Origin: Acidimicrobiia bacterium
GTDB lineage: Bacteria; Actinomycetota; Acidimicrobiia; IMCC26256; JACDBD01
Assembly: GCA_031177445.1 (NCBI GenBank)
Contig: JAPSGP010000042.1
Span: forward strand, 1 to 13,388
Direction of reading: 5' to 3'
DNA: 13,388 nucleotides
The notes below the pieces were generated by a model, which saw nothing but the letters and a program-made list of their open reading frames with translations, was not told where the DNA came from and did no database searches. Within the stretch, counting starts at the first letter, position 1. Each line of letters begins with the position of its first letter. Below are positions 6,489 to 13,388 of the stretch, in pieces. Both the position numbers and the translations under genes were made by a program.

Positions 6489-7304
6489 GTGCCCGAGCCC
6501 GACGAGCTGATCGAGACCCGGCTGCGCGTCCTCACCTGGAACGTGTGGTGGCGGTTCGGGCCGTGGGAATCGCGTCAACCGGCGATCGCGGCGACGCTGG
6601 CGCGCATCGACGCCGATGTGATCGCGCTGCAAGAGGTTTGGGGACACGCCGGCGGCACCGGCCAGGCGGCCGTTCTGGCGGACACGCTCGGCTTCGAGCA
6701 CGCCTACGCCGAGGGTTTCGACACGGGGGAGGCGATGTTCGGCAACGCGATCCTGTCGCGCTGGCCGATCGTGGCCACCGAACGGCGCGAGCTCCCGACG
6801 ACGCCCGAGACGAACGAGTTCCGGGTCGCGCTGCGAGCGGACATCGACGGTCCCAGGGGGCGCTTCGAGCTCTACACGACCCATCTCAACTGGCGCTTCG
6901 ACCAGAGTCACGTGCGCCAGCTGCAGGTGCGGGCGCTGGCAGAGTTCGTGGCCGAGACGCGCGGGCGAACCTTCCCACCCATCGTGTGCGGCGACTTCAA
7001 CGCCGAGCCCACCTCCGACGAGATCCGAATGCTGACCGGGCGCGCCGCGGTACCGGTGCCCCGCCTGGTGTTCGTCGACTCGTGGGATGCGGCCGGCGAC
7101 GGGCGCGGTCTGACGTGGTCGAACGCCAACCCGTTCGCGGCGCGCGACCTGGAGCCGGACCGGCGCATCGACTACGTGTTCGTAGGCTGGCCCAAGGCGC
7201 GGGGCGCCGGTCACGTGGTGTCGGCATGCGTGGAGGGGATCGAACCCGTCGACGGCGTCCATCCGTCCGACCACTACGCCGTGCTCGCCGAGCTGCGGTA
7301 CTGA
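6489..7304 (+). CDS. Endonuclease/exonuclease/phosphatase (EEP) family hydrolase
   Basis: A 271-residue metal-dependent phosphoesterase of the EEP/DNase I-like fold. Catalytic-site motifs are complete: TWNVWW (N18), LQEVWG (E49), TTHLNW (H132), CGDFNAEP (D169, N171), RRIDYVF (D228) and HPSDHYAV (S260, D261, H262). There is no signal peptide or membrane helix, so it is cytoplasmic. The substrate could be nucleic acid, a phospholipid headgroup or another phosphoester; the sequence does not say. The frame stays open far upstream, but GTG at 6489 is the only start that leaves room for the divergent gene and begins just before the first motif; the ATG at 6478 is out of frame. PPK2 follows after 20 bases, so the two are probably co-transcribed. 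Confidence 0.88.
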   Translation: MPEPDELIETRLRVLTWNVWWRFGPWESRQPAIAATLARIDADVIALQEVWGHAGGTGQAAVLADTLGFEHAYAEGFDTGEAMFGNAILSRWPIVATERRELPTTPETNEFRVALRADIDGPRGRFELYTTHLNWRFDQSHVRQLQVRALAEFVAETRGRTFPPIVCGDFNAEPTSDEIRMLTGRAAVPVPRLVFVDSWDAAGDGRGLTWSNANPFAARDLEPDRRIDYVFVGWPKARGAGHVVSACVEGIEPVDGVHPSDHYAVLAELRY

Positions 7305-7324
7305 CCATGGCGGGAAGAGGACGG

Positions 7325-8125
7325 ATGCAGGCGTTGCGGGTAGTCCCCGGCGAGCAGCCCGCGCTCGACCGTCGCGATCCCCGCGACACGCTCGGGCTCG
7401 CCGACAAGTCCGCCGGGGCCACGGCGCTCGACGCCCTGCTGCCCGACCTCGACGAACTGCACGACCGGCTCTGGGCCGAAGCCCGGCGCAGCATGTTGCT
7501 CGTGCTCCAGGGCATGGACGCCGCGGGCAAGGACGGCGCCATCCGCAAGGTGCTTTCCGGCTTGAACCCGCAGGGATGTGCGGTGACGCCGTTCAAGGCG
7601 CCGAGCGACACCGAGCTCGCGCACGACTACTTCTGGCGCGTGCACGCGAACTGCCCGACGCGGGGCCGGCTCGGCGTCTTCAACCGCTCGCACTACGAGG
7701 ACGTCGTGGCGGCGCGCATGGTCGGCGCGGTCGATGATCGGCAGTGCGCGCTGCGGTATCGCCACATTCGCGAGTTCGAGCGCATGATGGTCGACGAGGG
7801 CACGACGATCCTGAAGGTCTTCCTGCACATCTCACGCGAGGAGCAGCGCGCGCGGCTGCAGGCTCGTCTCGACGACCCGACCAAGCGCTGGAAGTTCAAC
7901 CTCGCCGATCTCGAGGTCCGCAAGCAGTGGGACGAGCATCAGCGACTGTACGAGCGCGCCATCACCGAGACTTCGACGGACTGGGCGCCGTGGTGGATCG
8001 TGCCCGCCGACCGGAAATGGGTGCGCAACGTCGCACTGGCGACGCTCCTCGTCGACGCGCTGCGCACCCTCGACCCGCAGTTCCCGCCCGCCGACCCCGC
8101 CCTCGACGGCGTGGTCGTGAAATAG
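7325..8125 (+). CDS. ppk2: Polyphosphate kinase 2, class III-like (polyphosphate:nucleotide phosphotransferase)
   Basis: A 266-residue cytoplasmic PPK2 that transfers phosphate from inorganic polyphosphate to nucleotides. Walker A is GMDAAGKDG (63-71); FNRSHYEDV (119-127) and RYRHIREFERMMVDEGTTILK (144-164) carry the conserved Walker B and lid-region residues, and RWKF with ETSTDWAPW completes the family pattern. Start-to-end it resembles Meiothermus ruber-type class III enzymes, which can raise both AMP and ADP, so AMP-to-ATP activity is the best guess (inference). I chose the ATG at 7325 because AAGAGGA lies just before it and the N-terminus then lines up with that family (V-x-PG, DPxDT); an in-frame ATG at 7307 would add six residues. 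It lies in an operon with the EEP hydrolase. Confidence 0.93.
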   Translation: MQALRVVPGEQPALDRRDPRDTLGLADKSAGATALDALLPDLDELHDRLWAEARRSMLLVLQGMDAAGKDGAIRKVLSGLNPQGCAVTPFKAPSDTELAHDYFWRVHANCPTRGRLGVFNRSHYEDVVAARMVGAVDDRQCALRYRHIREFERMMVDEGTTILKVFLHISREEQRARLQARLDDPTKRWKFNLADLEVRKQWDEHQRLYERAITETSTDWAPWWIVPADRKWVRNVALATLLVDALRTLDPQFPPADPALDGVVVK

Positions 8126-8211
8126 CGCGCTCAGCCCCCGCAGCTTTTGGCGCCGCGAGACTGGGAAGATCCCGCGATCGCGGCCAGAAACCGACATAGA
8201 GAGAAGATCGG
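8126..8211. other. Convergent intergenic region between ppk2 and NDH-2
   Basis: 86 bases between two convergent stops. They hold a perfect 12-base palindrome, CCGCGATCGCGG (8172-8183), and an overlapping GGGA/TCCC pair, but no T-run. A weak bidirectional terminator is possible; nothing else is seen. Confidence 0.3.
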
Positions 8212-9534
8212 CTACCCGGCGCGCTCCTGGCCCCGGCCGGCGGCGTGCAGGAAGGCGTCGTGTGGTCGCTCGAGCGAGCCCAGCGCGATGACGTCGCGCG
8301 GAAAGAGCAGTGCGACCGACCAGTCGATGGCGATCCGGACCCGGCGATTCAGCGTCGGCATCATGGCGAGGTGGTAGCTGCGGTGCAGCCACCACGCCAA
8401 GAGCCCGCGCACGCGCACGTTGCAAGGGAGGCGTGCCACGCCGCGATAGCGACCGAGCGACACGAGTTGGCCCCGGTTGTGGTAGCGGAACTGCCGCAGC
8501 GGCCGGCCGGCGATCGTCGCGACCAGGTTCTCGGCCAGGCGCCGGGCCTGGCGTAGTGCGTGCTGCGCGCTCGGCGGGGACATGCCGCCGGTCGTGACGT
8601 CCGGGACCGCGGCGCAGTCGCCCGCCGCCCAGAGGTCGGGCACCGGACGGCCTTCCCGATCCAGCACCCGCAGGTACTCATCGGTGGCCACCCGTCCGTG
8701 GGCGTCGACGGCGAGGCCTGAGCGGGTCGCGAGCGGGTGGGGGCGCACGCCGGTCGTCCAGACCAGGGTCTCGGCCGGGAAGACCTCGCCGTCGGACAGG
8801 CGCATGATGCCCCCCTCGGCCGATTCGAGCCGGGTGTGGAGCCGGACCTCGATCCCTCGTCGCGCCAGCAACCCCTGGGCATAGCGTGCCAGGCCGGCCC
8901 CGATCTCGGGGAGGATGGTGTCGGCTGCCTCGACCAGCACCCAGCGCACCCGGGCGTCGTGCAGCTCGGGATAGTGATGCATCGCGCTGCGGGCGAGGTC
9001 TTCGAGCTCGGCCAACGCCTCGACGCCGGCATACCCACCTCCGACGAACACGAACGTCAACAGCGCCTGGCGACGGACGGTATCGGTAGCTCCCGCCGCA
9101 GCCTCGAGCCGAGCGAGCACGTCGTTGCGCAGATGGATCGCCTCTTCGATGGTCTTGAAGCCGACGCCCCGCTCGGCCAAGCCCGGCACCGGCAGCACTC
9201 GGGAGATCGACCCGGGGGCAAGGACGAGGGCGTCGTAGTGGAGCTCGAGGGGCTCGCCGCCGAGGGTCCGCACCCACGCTTGACGAGCGTCGTGGTCGAC
9301 GGTCTCGACCTCGCCGACGACGAGGCGGGTCCGGGGCAGGACGGTGCGCAGCGCGACCACGACGTGGCGGGGCTCGATCGTGCCCGACGCCGCCTCCGGG
9401 AGGAACGGCTGGTACTGGAGGTAGTTCTCAGGGTTCACGAGCACGACCTCGTGCCCCGAGTCCCCGAGCCGGCGCTCGAGGCGCAGCGCCGAGTACGTAC
9501 CGACGAATCCGCCTCCGCAGATCAGGATCCGCAC
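8212..9534 (-). CDS. Type II NADH:quinone oxidoreductase (NDH-2) family flavoprotein
   Basis: A 440-residue single-subunit respiratory dehydrogenase expected to pass electrons from NADH to quinone at the inner membrane face without pumping protons. Two Rossmann motifs are present: GGGFVG (7-12) for FAD and VGGGYAGVE (164-172) for NAD(P)H. AAGDCA (303-308) is the second FAD contact and AQHALRQA (323-330) corresponds to the AQxAxQ quinone-site motif. The region from about 352 (YHNRGQLVSLGRYRG) to about 416, with LLAWWLHRSYHLAMMP, is the membrane-associating C-terminus typical of NDH-2. The start is GTG; an in-frame TGA lies five codons upstream, so it cannot be longer by much. Divergent from the gene at 9709; a palindrome covers its candidate -10. 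Sulfide:quinone reductase is the nearest alternative, but the motifs favour NDH-2. Confidence 0.9.
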   Translation of the reverse strand: MRILICGGGFVGTYSALRLERRLGDSGHEVVLVNPENYLQYQPFLPEAASGTIEPRHVVVALRTVLPRTRLVVGEVETVDHDARQAWVRTLGGEPLELHYDALVLAPGSISRVLPVPGLAERGVGFKTIEEAIHLRNDVLARLEAAAGATDTVRRQALLTFVFVGGGYAGVEALAELEDLARSAMHHYPELHDARVRWVLVEAADTILPEIGAGLARYAQGLLARRGIEVRLHTRLESAEGGIMRLSDGEVFPAETLVWTTGVRPHPLATRSGLAVDAHGRVATDEYLRVLDREGRPVPDLWAAGDCAAVPDVTTGGMSPPSAQHALRQARRLAENLVATIAGRPLRQFRYHNRGQLVSLGRYRGVARLPCNVRVRGLLAWWLHRSYHLAMMPTLNRRVRIAIDWSVALLFPRDVIALGSLERPHDAFLHAAGRGQERAG

Positions 9535-9536
9535 TT

Positions 9537-9570
9537 GTGAAGGATTTCACGAGCGCCCCTTCGAGGTCAA
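9537..9570 (-). promoter_or_regulatory. Candidate NDH-2 promoter with overlapping operator-like palindrome
   Basis: Minus strand: TTGACC (9570-9565), a 15-base spacer, TGAAAT (9549-9544), then nine bases to the GTG start. A perfect inverted repeat, GTGAA-GGAT-TTCAC (9537-9550, plus-strand reading), covers the -10 and the start-proximal leader, where a repressor would block transcription. The spacer is short and no ribosome site is visible. Confidence 0.4.
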
Positions 9571-9647
9571 GCCGAGCTCGTCGTGCGTCCGGCGTCGCGC
9601 GCGGCACGACCCATGGCGGCATCGAGGAGCGCGCCGGGACGGGATCC

Positions 9648-9663
9648 TTGACCAACGGGTCAA
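9648..9663. promoter_or_regulatory. Inverted repeat TTGACC-AACG-GGTCAA in divergent promoter region
   Basis: Perfect six-base arms with a four-base spacer, 45 bases before the ATG at 9709 and about 115 bases before the NDH-2 start. The same hexamer occurs a third time as GGTCAA at 9565-9570. It looks like a regulator binding site; TTGACC could alternatively be a -35. Confidence 0.4.
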
Positions 9664-9708
9664 CTCGACTGGTAGGCACCCGCGTCCGTAGGCCAAAATG
9701 GTGCGGTC

Positions 9709-10386
9709 ATGCGCGTCGAGTCACGTGATTCTGTCTCACTGAAGCCGGCAGAGCTCGACGAGCTCGGTCAGCTCCTCGTCTCGGTCGGCCATCCGCTCCG
9801 TGATGCGCAGCTCGACCAACACGTCGAGGCGTTCCCACTCGTGACGCTCTCGACCGTCGACGCCGAGTTGCACGGTTTCCTGTTCGGGTCGCTCGAGCGC
9901 ATCGGCGGTACGCCCTGCATCCTCTGGGGCCTCGGCGCGATCCGGCGCGGCCGCGAGGCTCGCGGGCATCTCGACGGTCTGGTGGGCGAGCTCTACCGGC
10001 GGGCGGCGATCTCGTTCCCGGACGAGGACGTCCTCGTCGCCGGGCGCTTCGCGCACCCGTCCGCCTACTCGCTCTTGACGGCACTGACCGACGTCTGCCC
10101 ACGCCCGAAGTACTCGCCGACCGGTGAAGAGCGAGCCTGGGGTCGGCGGCTGGCCCGCCGCTTCGGCTGCGACGGCCGCTACGACGATCGCCAGTTCCGC
10201 CTCAAGGCGGGGAAGGTGCCCGAGCTCGTCCTGCACGCGAGCGCAGTGAAGGCGGGAGGCAAGGCCGCGGCCGAGGTCGTCGGCACCGTCGAGCCCATCA
10301 AGGGCGAGGCGGTCATCGCGTTCGGCTGGGCGACCGCCGAAGCCCTCCTCGACGGCCTCTCGCCCAACGGCAAGCGCCCCGGCTGA
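9709..10386 (+). CDS. Conserved-looking 225-residue cytoplasmic protein, family not recognised
   Basis: I do not recognise this protein. There is no signal peptide or membrane helix. The N-terminal half is mixed alpha/beta (FPLVTLSTVDAELHGFLFGSLERIGGTPCILWGLGAI), faintly like the core of a GNAT acetyltransferase but without a clear acetyl-CoA loop. The middle is rich in aromatic and basic residues (VCPRPKYSPTGEERAWGRRLARRFGCDGRYDDRQFRLKAG), and the C-terminus is a small Ala/Gly/Val-rich part. Cysteines are at 70, 130 and 154. No Shine-Dalgarno precedes the ATG; CAAAAT (9694-9699) nine bases before it could be a -10 for a near-leaderless transcript. It shares a 174-base promoter region with NDH-2 and converges on the YyaL-type gene. 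GC-rich third positions support that it is real. Confidence 0.75.
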   Translation: MRVESRDSVSLKPAELDELGQLLVSVGHPLRDAQLDQHVEAFPLVTLSTVDAELHGFLFGSLERIGGTPCILWGLGAIRRGREARGHLDGLVGELYRRAAISFPDEDVLVAGRFAHPSAYSLLTALTDVCPRPKYSPTGEERAWGRRLARRFGCDGRYDDRQFRLKAGKVPELVLHASAVKAGGKAAAEVVGTVEPIKGEAVIAFGWATAEALLDGLSPNGKRPG

Positions 10387-10390
10387 CCGC

Positions 10391-10412
10391 GCCGGCGCCG
10401 TTTGTCGCCGGC
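10391..10412. terminator. Candidate bidirectional hairpin between convergent genes
   Basis: GCCGGCG (10391-10397) pairs with CGCCGGC (10406-10412) around an eight-base loop, in the 33-base gap between two convergent stops. There is no clear T-run, as is common for actinobacterial terminators. Confidence 0.4.
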
Positions 10413-10419
10413 CCCGCCG

Positions 10420-12477
10420 TCACTGAGTTCTGCGAGCGGCGAGGGCGGTGTCCAGCTGCTCTCGGAGCGCTTCCGGCGTCGTGACCGGGAGCTGGCAGGC
10501 GAAGCGCTCGCAGACGTAGGCGGTGGCGGTGCCGTCGCCGTCCCCACGATCGGCCAGGAGCGGGGTGAGCTCCTCGCCGGTGTCGGGCGGCGCGGTGACG
10601 GTCACCGAGGCGGGCACCAGCCGTCCGAGGATCTCGCGGCGCATCGCGATCGTCGACGAGTCGTCGGGCTCGCCGACGATCGCGACCTCGAGTGGCGTCG
10701 TCACGAGCCGTTCGACCGCGCCCAAGAGATAGGCGAACGAGGTCGGGTGCTCGCCGACGACCGGGGCCAGAAGCCGAACGATCTCGGCCGCCACCGCTTC
10801 GTAGCCACCTTCGCCGGTCAACTCGGCCAGCCGCAACAGGCCGTTCGCGGCCAGCGAGTTCTCCGACGGTGTCGCGTTGTCCTGGTAGTCCTTGGGCCGC
10901 ACAATGAGCGCCTCGGCGTCGGTGCCGGTGGTGAACATGCCACCGCCGTCGTCGTCGTGGAACAGGCGCACCAGATTGTCGGCGACGGCTCGGGCCTCGA
11001 CGAGCCAGGCGACGTCGTCGACCTCGGCCAGGGTGACGAGCGCCTCGAGCAGCGCGGCGTAGTCCTCGGCATAGGCGAGATGACGGGCGCGGCCGTCCTG
11101 CCACGACCGCAGCAGCCGGCCGTCGTCACGGCGCAGCTCGCGCAGCAGGAACCGCGCGTTCGCCCGCGCCGCCTCCATCCAGTCGTCGCGCTCGAGGGCC
11201 GCGGCCGCCTCCCCGAGCACGCGCAGGAACAACGCGTTCCACGCAAGGAGCACCTTGTCATCGAGGCCCGGTCGGACGCGTTGCGCACGCGTCGCGAACA
11301 GCGCCGGGAGTGCCCGTTCCACCGCATCGGGGCGATCCTCGAGCCGATCGACGACGTGCAGGATGGTGCCGCGGTACCCGGTGTGCGGGTCCTCGAAGTT
11401 CCCGTCGGCGGTGACACCGAAATAGCGGATCACCTCGTGTGCTTCGTCGCCGCACACCCGCTCGATCTCGTCGAGCGCCCACAGGTAGAACTTGCCCTCG
11501 ACTCCTTCGGAGTCAGCATCCTCGGCCGAGAAGAACCCGCCCTGTGCGTGACGGAGGTCGCGCAACACGTACGCGACGGTCTCCTCGACCACTCGCCGGT
11601 ACCGCGGCTCGCCGGTGACGAGGTGGGCATGCAGGTACGCGGACGTCAACAGCGCCTGGTCGTACAGCATCTTCTCGAAGTGGGGGACGAGCCAGTACGT
11701 GTCGACGGAGTAGCGGTGAAATCCGCCACCCAGCTGGTCGTACATCCCACCGGCGGCCATCGCGTCGAGTGAGACCTGCGCCATCTCGAGCGCGTCCGGG
11801 GCCTGGGTTCGCACGTACGCGCGCAACAGGAAGTCGATGGTCATCGCTTGCGGGAACTTGGGCGCTCTCCCGAACCCGCCATACGCCGCGTCGAACTGTC
11901 CGCGCGCGCTCTCGAGCGCCTGGTCGAGCAGGGCGGCCGAGAGCGGCTGCCCCGGCGCGGCGCCGGCGCCGGCGATCTCGGTGCTGCGCTGGAGCAGGTT
12001 CGCGAGCTGGCCTGCCTGCTCGACCAGCTCGCCGCGGCGGTTGCGCCACGCGTCGTCGACGGCGGCGAGCAGCCGCGGGAACCCCGGGAGGCCGTGACGG
12101 TCTTCCTTGGGGAAGTACGTGCCGCCGAAGAACGGGCGGCCGTCGGGGGAGAGGAACACCGTCATCGGCCATCCGCCGCTCCCGGTCATCGCCTGGACGG
12201 CTTGCATGTAGATGGCGTCGACGTCGGGGCGCTCCTCGCGGTCGACCTTCACGTTCACGAACAGCCGGTTCATGACCTCGGCGACGGCGGGGTCCTCGAA
12301 GCTCTCGTGCGCCATCACGTGGCACCAATGGCAGGACGAGTAGCCGACCGACAGCAGCACCGGGCGGTCGTCGGCACGCGCGACCGCGAACGCCTCGTCC
12401 CCCCACGGGTACCAGTCGACGGGATTCTCTGCGTGCTGGCGCAGATACGGACTGGTCTCGGCCGCGAGCCGGTTCAC
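10420..12477 (-). CDS. YyaL/SSP411-type thioredoxin-domain protein (DUF255) with six-hairpin glycosidase-like domain
   Basis: A 685-residue cytoplasmic protein of the widespread YyaL/spermatogenesis-associated protein 20 family, which is normally of this length. The N-terminal thioredoxin-like domain (about 1-160) has ETSPYLRQHAENPVDWYPW, the CHWC motif (C49, C52), VDREERPDVD and the GGWPMTVFL cis-proline loop. The remainder is an alpha/alpha-barrel-like region similar to N-acylglucosamine epimerase/six-hairpin glycosidase folds, with GGFHRYSVDTYWLVPHFEKMLYDQA and ENSLAANGLLRL. The biochemical role of the family is unsettled; thiol redox plus sugar binding is only suggested by the folds. The start is GTG, with TACCCT six bases before it (leaderless pattern). 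It lies downstream of the acyl-CoA ligase on the same strand but is separated by a large hairpin. Confidence 0.92.
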   Translation of the reverse strand: MNRLAAETSPYLRQHAENPVDWYPWGDEAFAVARADDRPVLLSVGYSSCHWCHVMAHESFEDPAVAEVMNRLFVNVKVDREERPDVDAIYMQAVQAMTGSGGWPMTVFLSPDGRPFFGGTYFPKEDRHGLPGFPRLLAAVDDAWRNRRGELVEQAGQLANLLQRSTEIAGAGAAPGQPLSAALLDQALESARGQFDAAYGGFGRAPKFPQAMTIDFLLRAYVRTQAPDALEMAQVSLDAMAAGGMYDQLGGGFHRYSVDTYWLVPHFEKMLYDQALLTSAYLHAHLVTGEPRYRRVVEETVAYVLRDLRHAQGGFFSAEDADSEGVEGKFYLWALDEIERVCGDEAHEVIRYFGVTADGNFEDPHTGYRGTILHVVDRLEDRPDAVERALPALFATRAQRVRPGLDDKVLLAWNALFLRVLGEAAAALERDDWMEAARANARFLLRELRRDDGRLLRSWQDGRARHLAYAEDYAALLEALVTLAEVDDVAWLVEARAVADNLVRLFHDDDGGGMFTTGTDAEALIVRPKDYQDNATPSENSLAANGLLRLAELTGEGGYEAVAAEIVRLLAPVVGEHPTSFAYLLGAVERLVTTPLEVAIVGEPDDSSTIAMRREILGRLVPASVTVTAPPDTGEELTPLLADRGDGDGTATAYVCERFACQLPVTTPEALREQLDTALAARRTQ

Positions 12478-12483
12478 CCTCGG

Positions 12484-12489
12484 AGGGTA
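12484..12489 (-). promoter_or_regulatory. Candidate -10 element TACCCT for the YyaL-type gene (leaderless)
   Basis: TACCCT fits TANNNT and ends six bases before the GTG at 12477; the only SD-like GAGG touches the start codon, too close to work. A -35 at 17 bases spacing (GTGGTA) is weak. Confidence 0.4.
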
Positions 12490-12515
12490 CCCACTGCCAC
12501 GACCGGTACCACCGC

Positions 12516-12562
12516 TCGATGCGCATCTGAGCGCGAACTGTTCGCGCTCAAATACGCATCGA
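12516..12562 (-). terminator. 47-base composite palindrome after the acyl-CoA ligase gene (terminator or REP-like)
   Basis: The inner arms are 11 bases each (12528-12538 and 12540-12550: TGAGCGCGAAC / GTTCGCGCTCA) around one base. The outer arms are 8 bases each (12516-12523 TCGATGCG and 12555-12562 CGCATCGA), separated from the inner stem by a symmetric four-base mismatch. It begins two bases after the ligase stop and lies 38 bases before the next start. No T-run follows on the minus strand. A Rho-independent-like terminator without U-tract, or a dispersed extragenic palindrome, would both fit. Confidence 0.6.
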
Positions 12563-12564
12563 CG

Positions 12565-13388
12565 TCATGCCTTCGAGCCCAGGTGCTCCAGTGCGGTTGC
12601 CTTGCCCCACCGATAGTCTGGCTTGCCAGAAGGCGAGCGAACGATGTGCTCGACGAGCACGATCTGGCGGGGCGCCTTGTAGCCGGCGACGGAGCTGCGC
12701 ACGTGGCGGTCGAGCTCGTCGAATGCGGGGTCGGCGCCCGGGCGCGGCTCGATCAGCGCGACCACGCGCTCGCCCCAGCGCTCGTCGGGGATGCCGACGA
12801 CGACCGCGTCGAACACGTCCGGGTGACCTTTGAGCGCGGCTTCGACTTCTTCCGGGTACACCTTCTCGCCACCGGTGTTGATCGACACCGACCCCCGCCC
12901 GAGGAGTGTGATCGTGCCGTCGCCCTCGATTCGAGCGTGGTCGCCCGGCACCGACCAGCGGACGCCGTCGACGAGCGGGAACGTGGCCGCCGTCTTCTCG
13001 GGATCCTTGTAGTACCCGATGGGAATCCGTCCTCGGCGCGCCAGCTTGCCCACCACCCCTGCCGGCGCGACGTGCAGGTGCTCGTCGAGCACGGTGGTCT
13101 CCTCGTTCACCGAGAAGCGGGGGACAGAGCTGACCTCACTCCCGGCAACCGTGACCGACTGACCCTGCCCGCCGGATTCCGACGAGCCGTAGCCGTCGAT
13201 GATCAAGCTGCCCGGCAGCTTCTCCGCCAGGCGCTGCTTCACCGAGGGCGACAGGATGGCACCGCCCGACAGGATGACGGAACAGCCCGAGACGTCGACC
13301 GACTCGTCGAGCTGGTCGAGCGACTCTGCCAACGGGCGCGCGAACGCGTCGCCCACGATGACGAGGAAGTTCACCTGCTCGCGGCCGA
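12565..13388 (-). CDS. Fatty-acyl-CoA ligase (FadD-type AMP-binding enzyme), C-terminal part
   Basis: The last 273 or so residues of an ANL-superfamily acyl-CoA/fatty-acid ligase; the gene runs past the window end in frame (residues GREQ before the GTG at 13374), so that GTG is not the true start. Counting from that codon: VGDAFARPL near 7-15, DGYGSSESGG at 60-69 (adenylate-binding motif), GDHARIEGDG at 144-153 with the ribose-binding aspartate, GRGSVSINTGGEKVYPEEVE at 159-178 (hinge region and CoA-domain motif) and SPSGKPDYR with K251 as the probable adenylation lysine. The expected reaction is fatty acid plus ATP and CoA to acyl-CoA. The P-loop motif is outside the window. The chain-length preference cannot be told. 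The large hairpin follows its stop. Confidence 0.9.
   Translation of the reverse strand, partial: GREQVNFLVIVGDAFARPLAESLDQLDESVDVSGCSVILSGGAILSPSVKQRLAEKLPGSLIIDGYGSSESGGQGQSVTVAGSEVSSVPRFSVNEETTVLDEHLHVAPAGVVGKLARRGRIPIGYYKDPEKTAATFPLVDGVRWSVPGDHARIEGDGTITLLGRGSVSINTGGEKVYPEEVEAALKGHPDVFDAVVVGIPDERWGERVVALIEPRPGADPAFDELDRHVRSSVAGYKAPRQIVLVEHIVRSPSGKPDYRWGKATALEHLGSKA

Noticed and set aside
4738..6510. 590-codon plus-strand ORF opposite the acyl-CoA dehydrogenase gene
   Set aside because: It mirrors a gene with clear motifs; its product is low-complexity and rich in Arg/Glu/Val, as expected from the antisense frame of GC-rich DNA, and it has no ribosome site.
7307..7324. Upstream ATG as the start of PPK2
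   Set aside because: It is in frame but has no ribosome site; the ATG at 7325 follows AAGAGGA and matches the family N-terminus and length.
8172..8183. CCGCGATCGCGG palindrome as a functional repeat
   Set aside because: It is a single 12-base palindrome in very GC-rich DNA, where such strings arise by chance; no T-run and no second copy were noticed.
10402..11772. 456-codon plus-strand ORF opposite the YyaL-type gene
   Set aside because: It is an antisense shadow of a confidently identified gene, with no recognisable domain or start signal.
1..13388. CRISPR array, tRNA, rRNA, insertion sequence or phage genes
   Set aside because: No regularly spaced direct repeats, cloverleaf-like sequences, transposase or integrase motifs were seen on either strand.

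Overview
The window looks like chromosome of a high-GC actinobacterium (Actinomycetota). The base composition is strongly GC-rich, third codon positions are nearly all G or C, several starts are GTG, and some genes have a -10-like hexamer 6-7 bases before the start codon, as in leaderless actinobacterial mRNAs. The gene mix (DUF4395, class III-like PPK2, AidB-like acyl-CoA dehydrogenase, FadD-type ligase, YyaL-type protein) would suit an environmental lineage such as Acidimicrobiia, but that placement is inference. There are no rRNA or tRNA genes, CRISPR arrays, insertion sequences or phage genes, and no gene-free stretch exceeds about 175 bases.

Layout. 1-1355 (+) is the 3' part of an FtsX/MacB-type ABC permease. 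1342-3603 (-) is a compact cell-envelope operon: a four-helix membrane protein made of two tandem copies of one unit, a secreted beta-rich protein of unknown function, and a DUF4395 membrane protein with two CxxC pairs. 3708-4710 (+) holds a secreted plastocyanin-like cupredoxin and a two-CBS-domain protein. 4711-6450 (-) is an AidB-like acyl-CoA dehydrogenase. 6489-8125 (+) is an endonuclease/exonuclease/phosphatase-fold hydrolase followed by PPK2. 8212-9534 (-) is a type II NADH dehydrogenase, divergent across 174 bases from an unrecognised 225-residue protein (9709-10386, +). 10420-12477 (-) is a YyaL/DUF255 thioredoxin-domain protein. 12565 to the window end (-) is the C-terminal part of a fatty-acyl-CoA ligase.

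How the genes relate. The acyl-CoA ligase and acyl-CoA dehydrogenase suggest fatty-acid use, NDH-2 and the cupredoxin suggest respiratory electron transfer, and PPK2 links polyphosphate to nucleotide pools. These are mostly separate transcription units, so no single pathway is evident.

The most unusual locus is 1885-3603. As given, it reads as one 572-residue ORF. Codon composition, a strong internal ribosome binding site, an internal signal peptide and an ATGA overlap in the +1 frame all indicate two translationally coupled genes joined artificially, or by mutation, through one extra G in the GGG at 2682-2684. Other noteworthy items are the exact 154-residue tandem duplication in the membrane protein, a 47-base composite palindrome after the ligase gene, and palindromes in three promoter regions.
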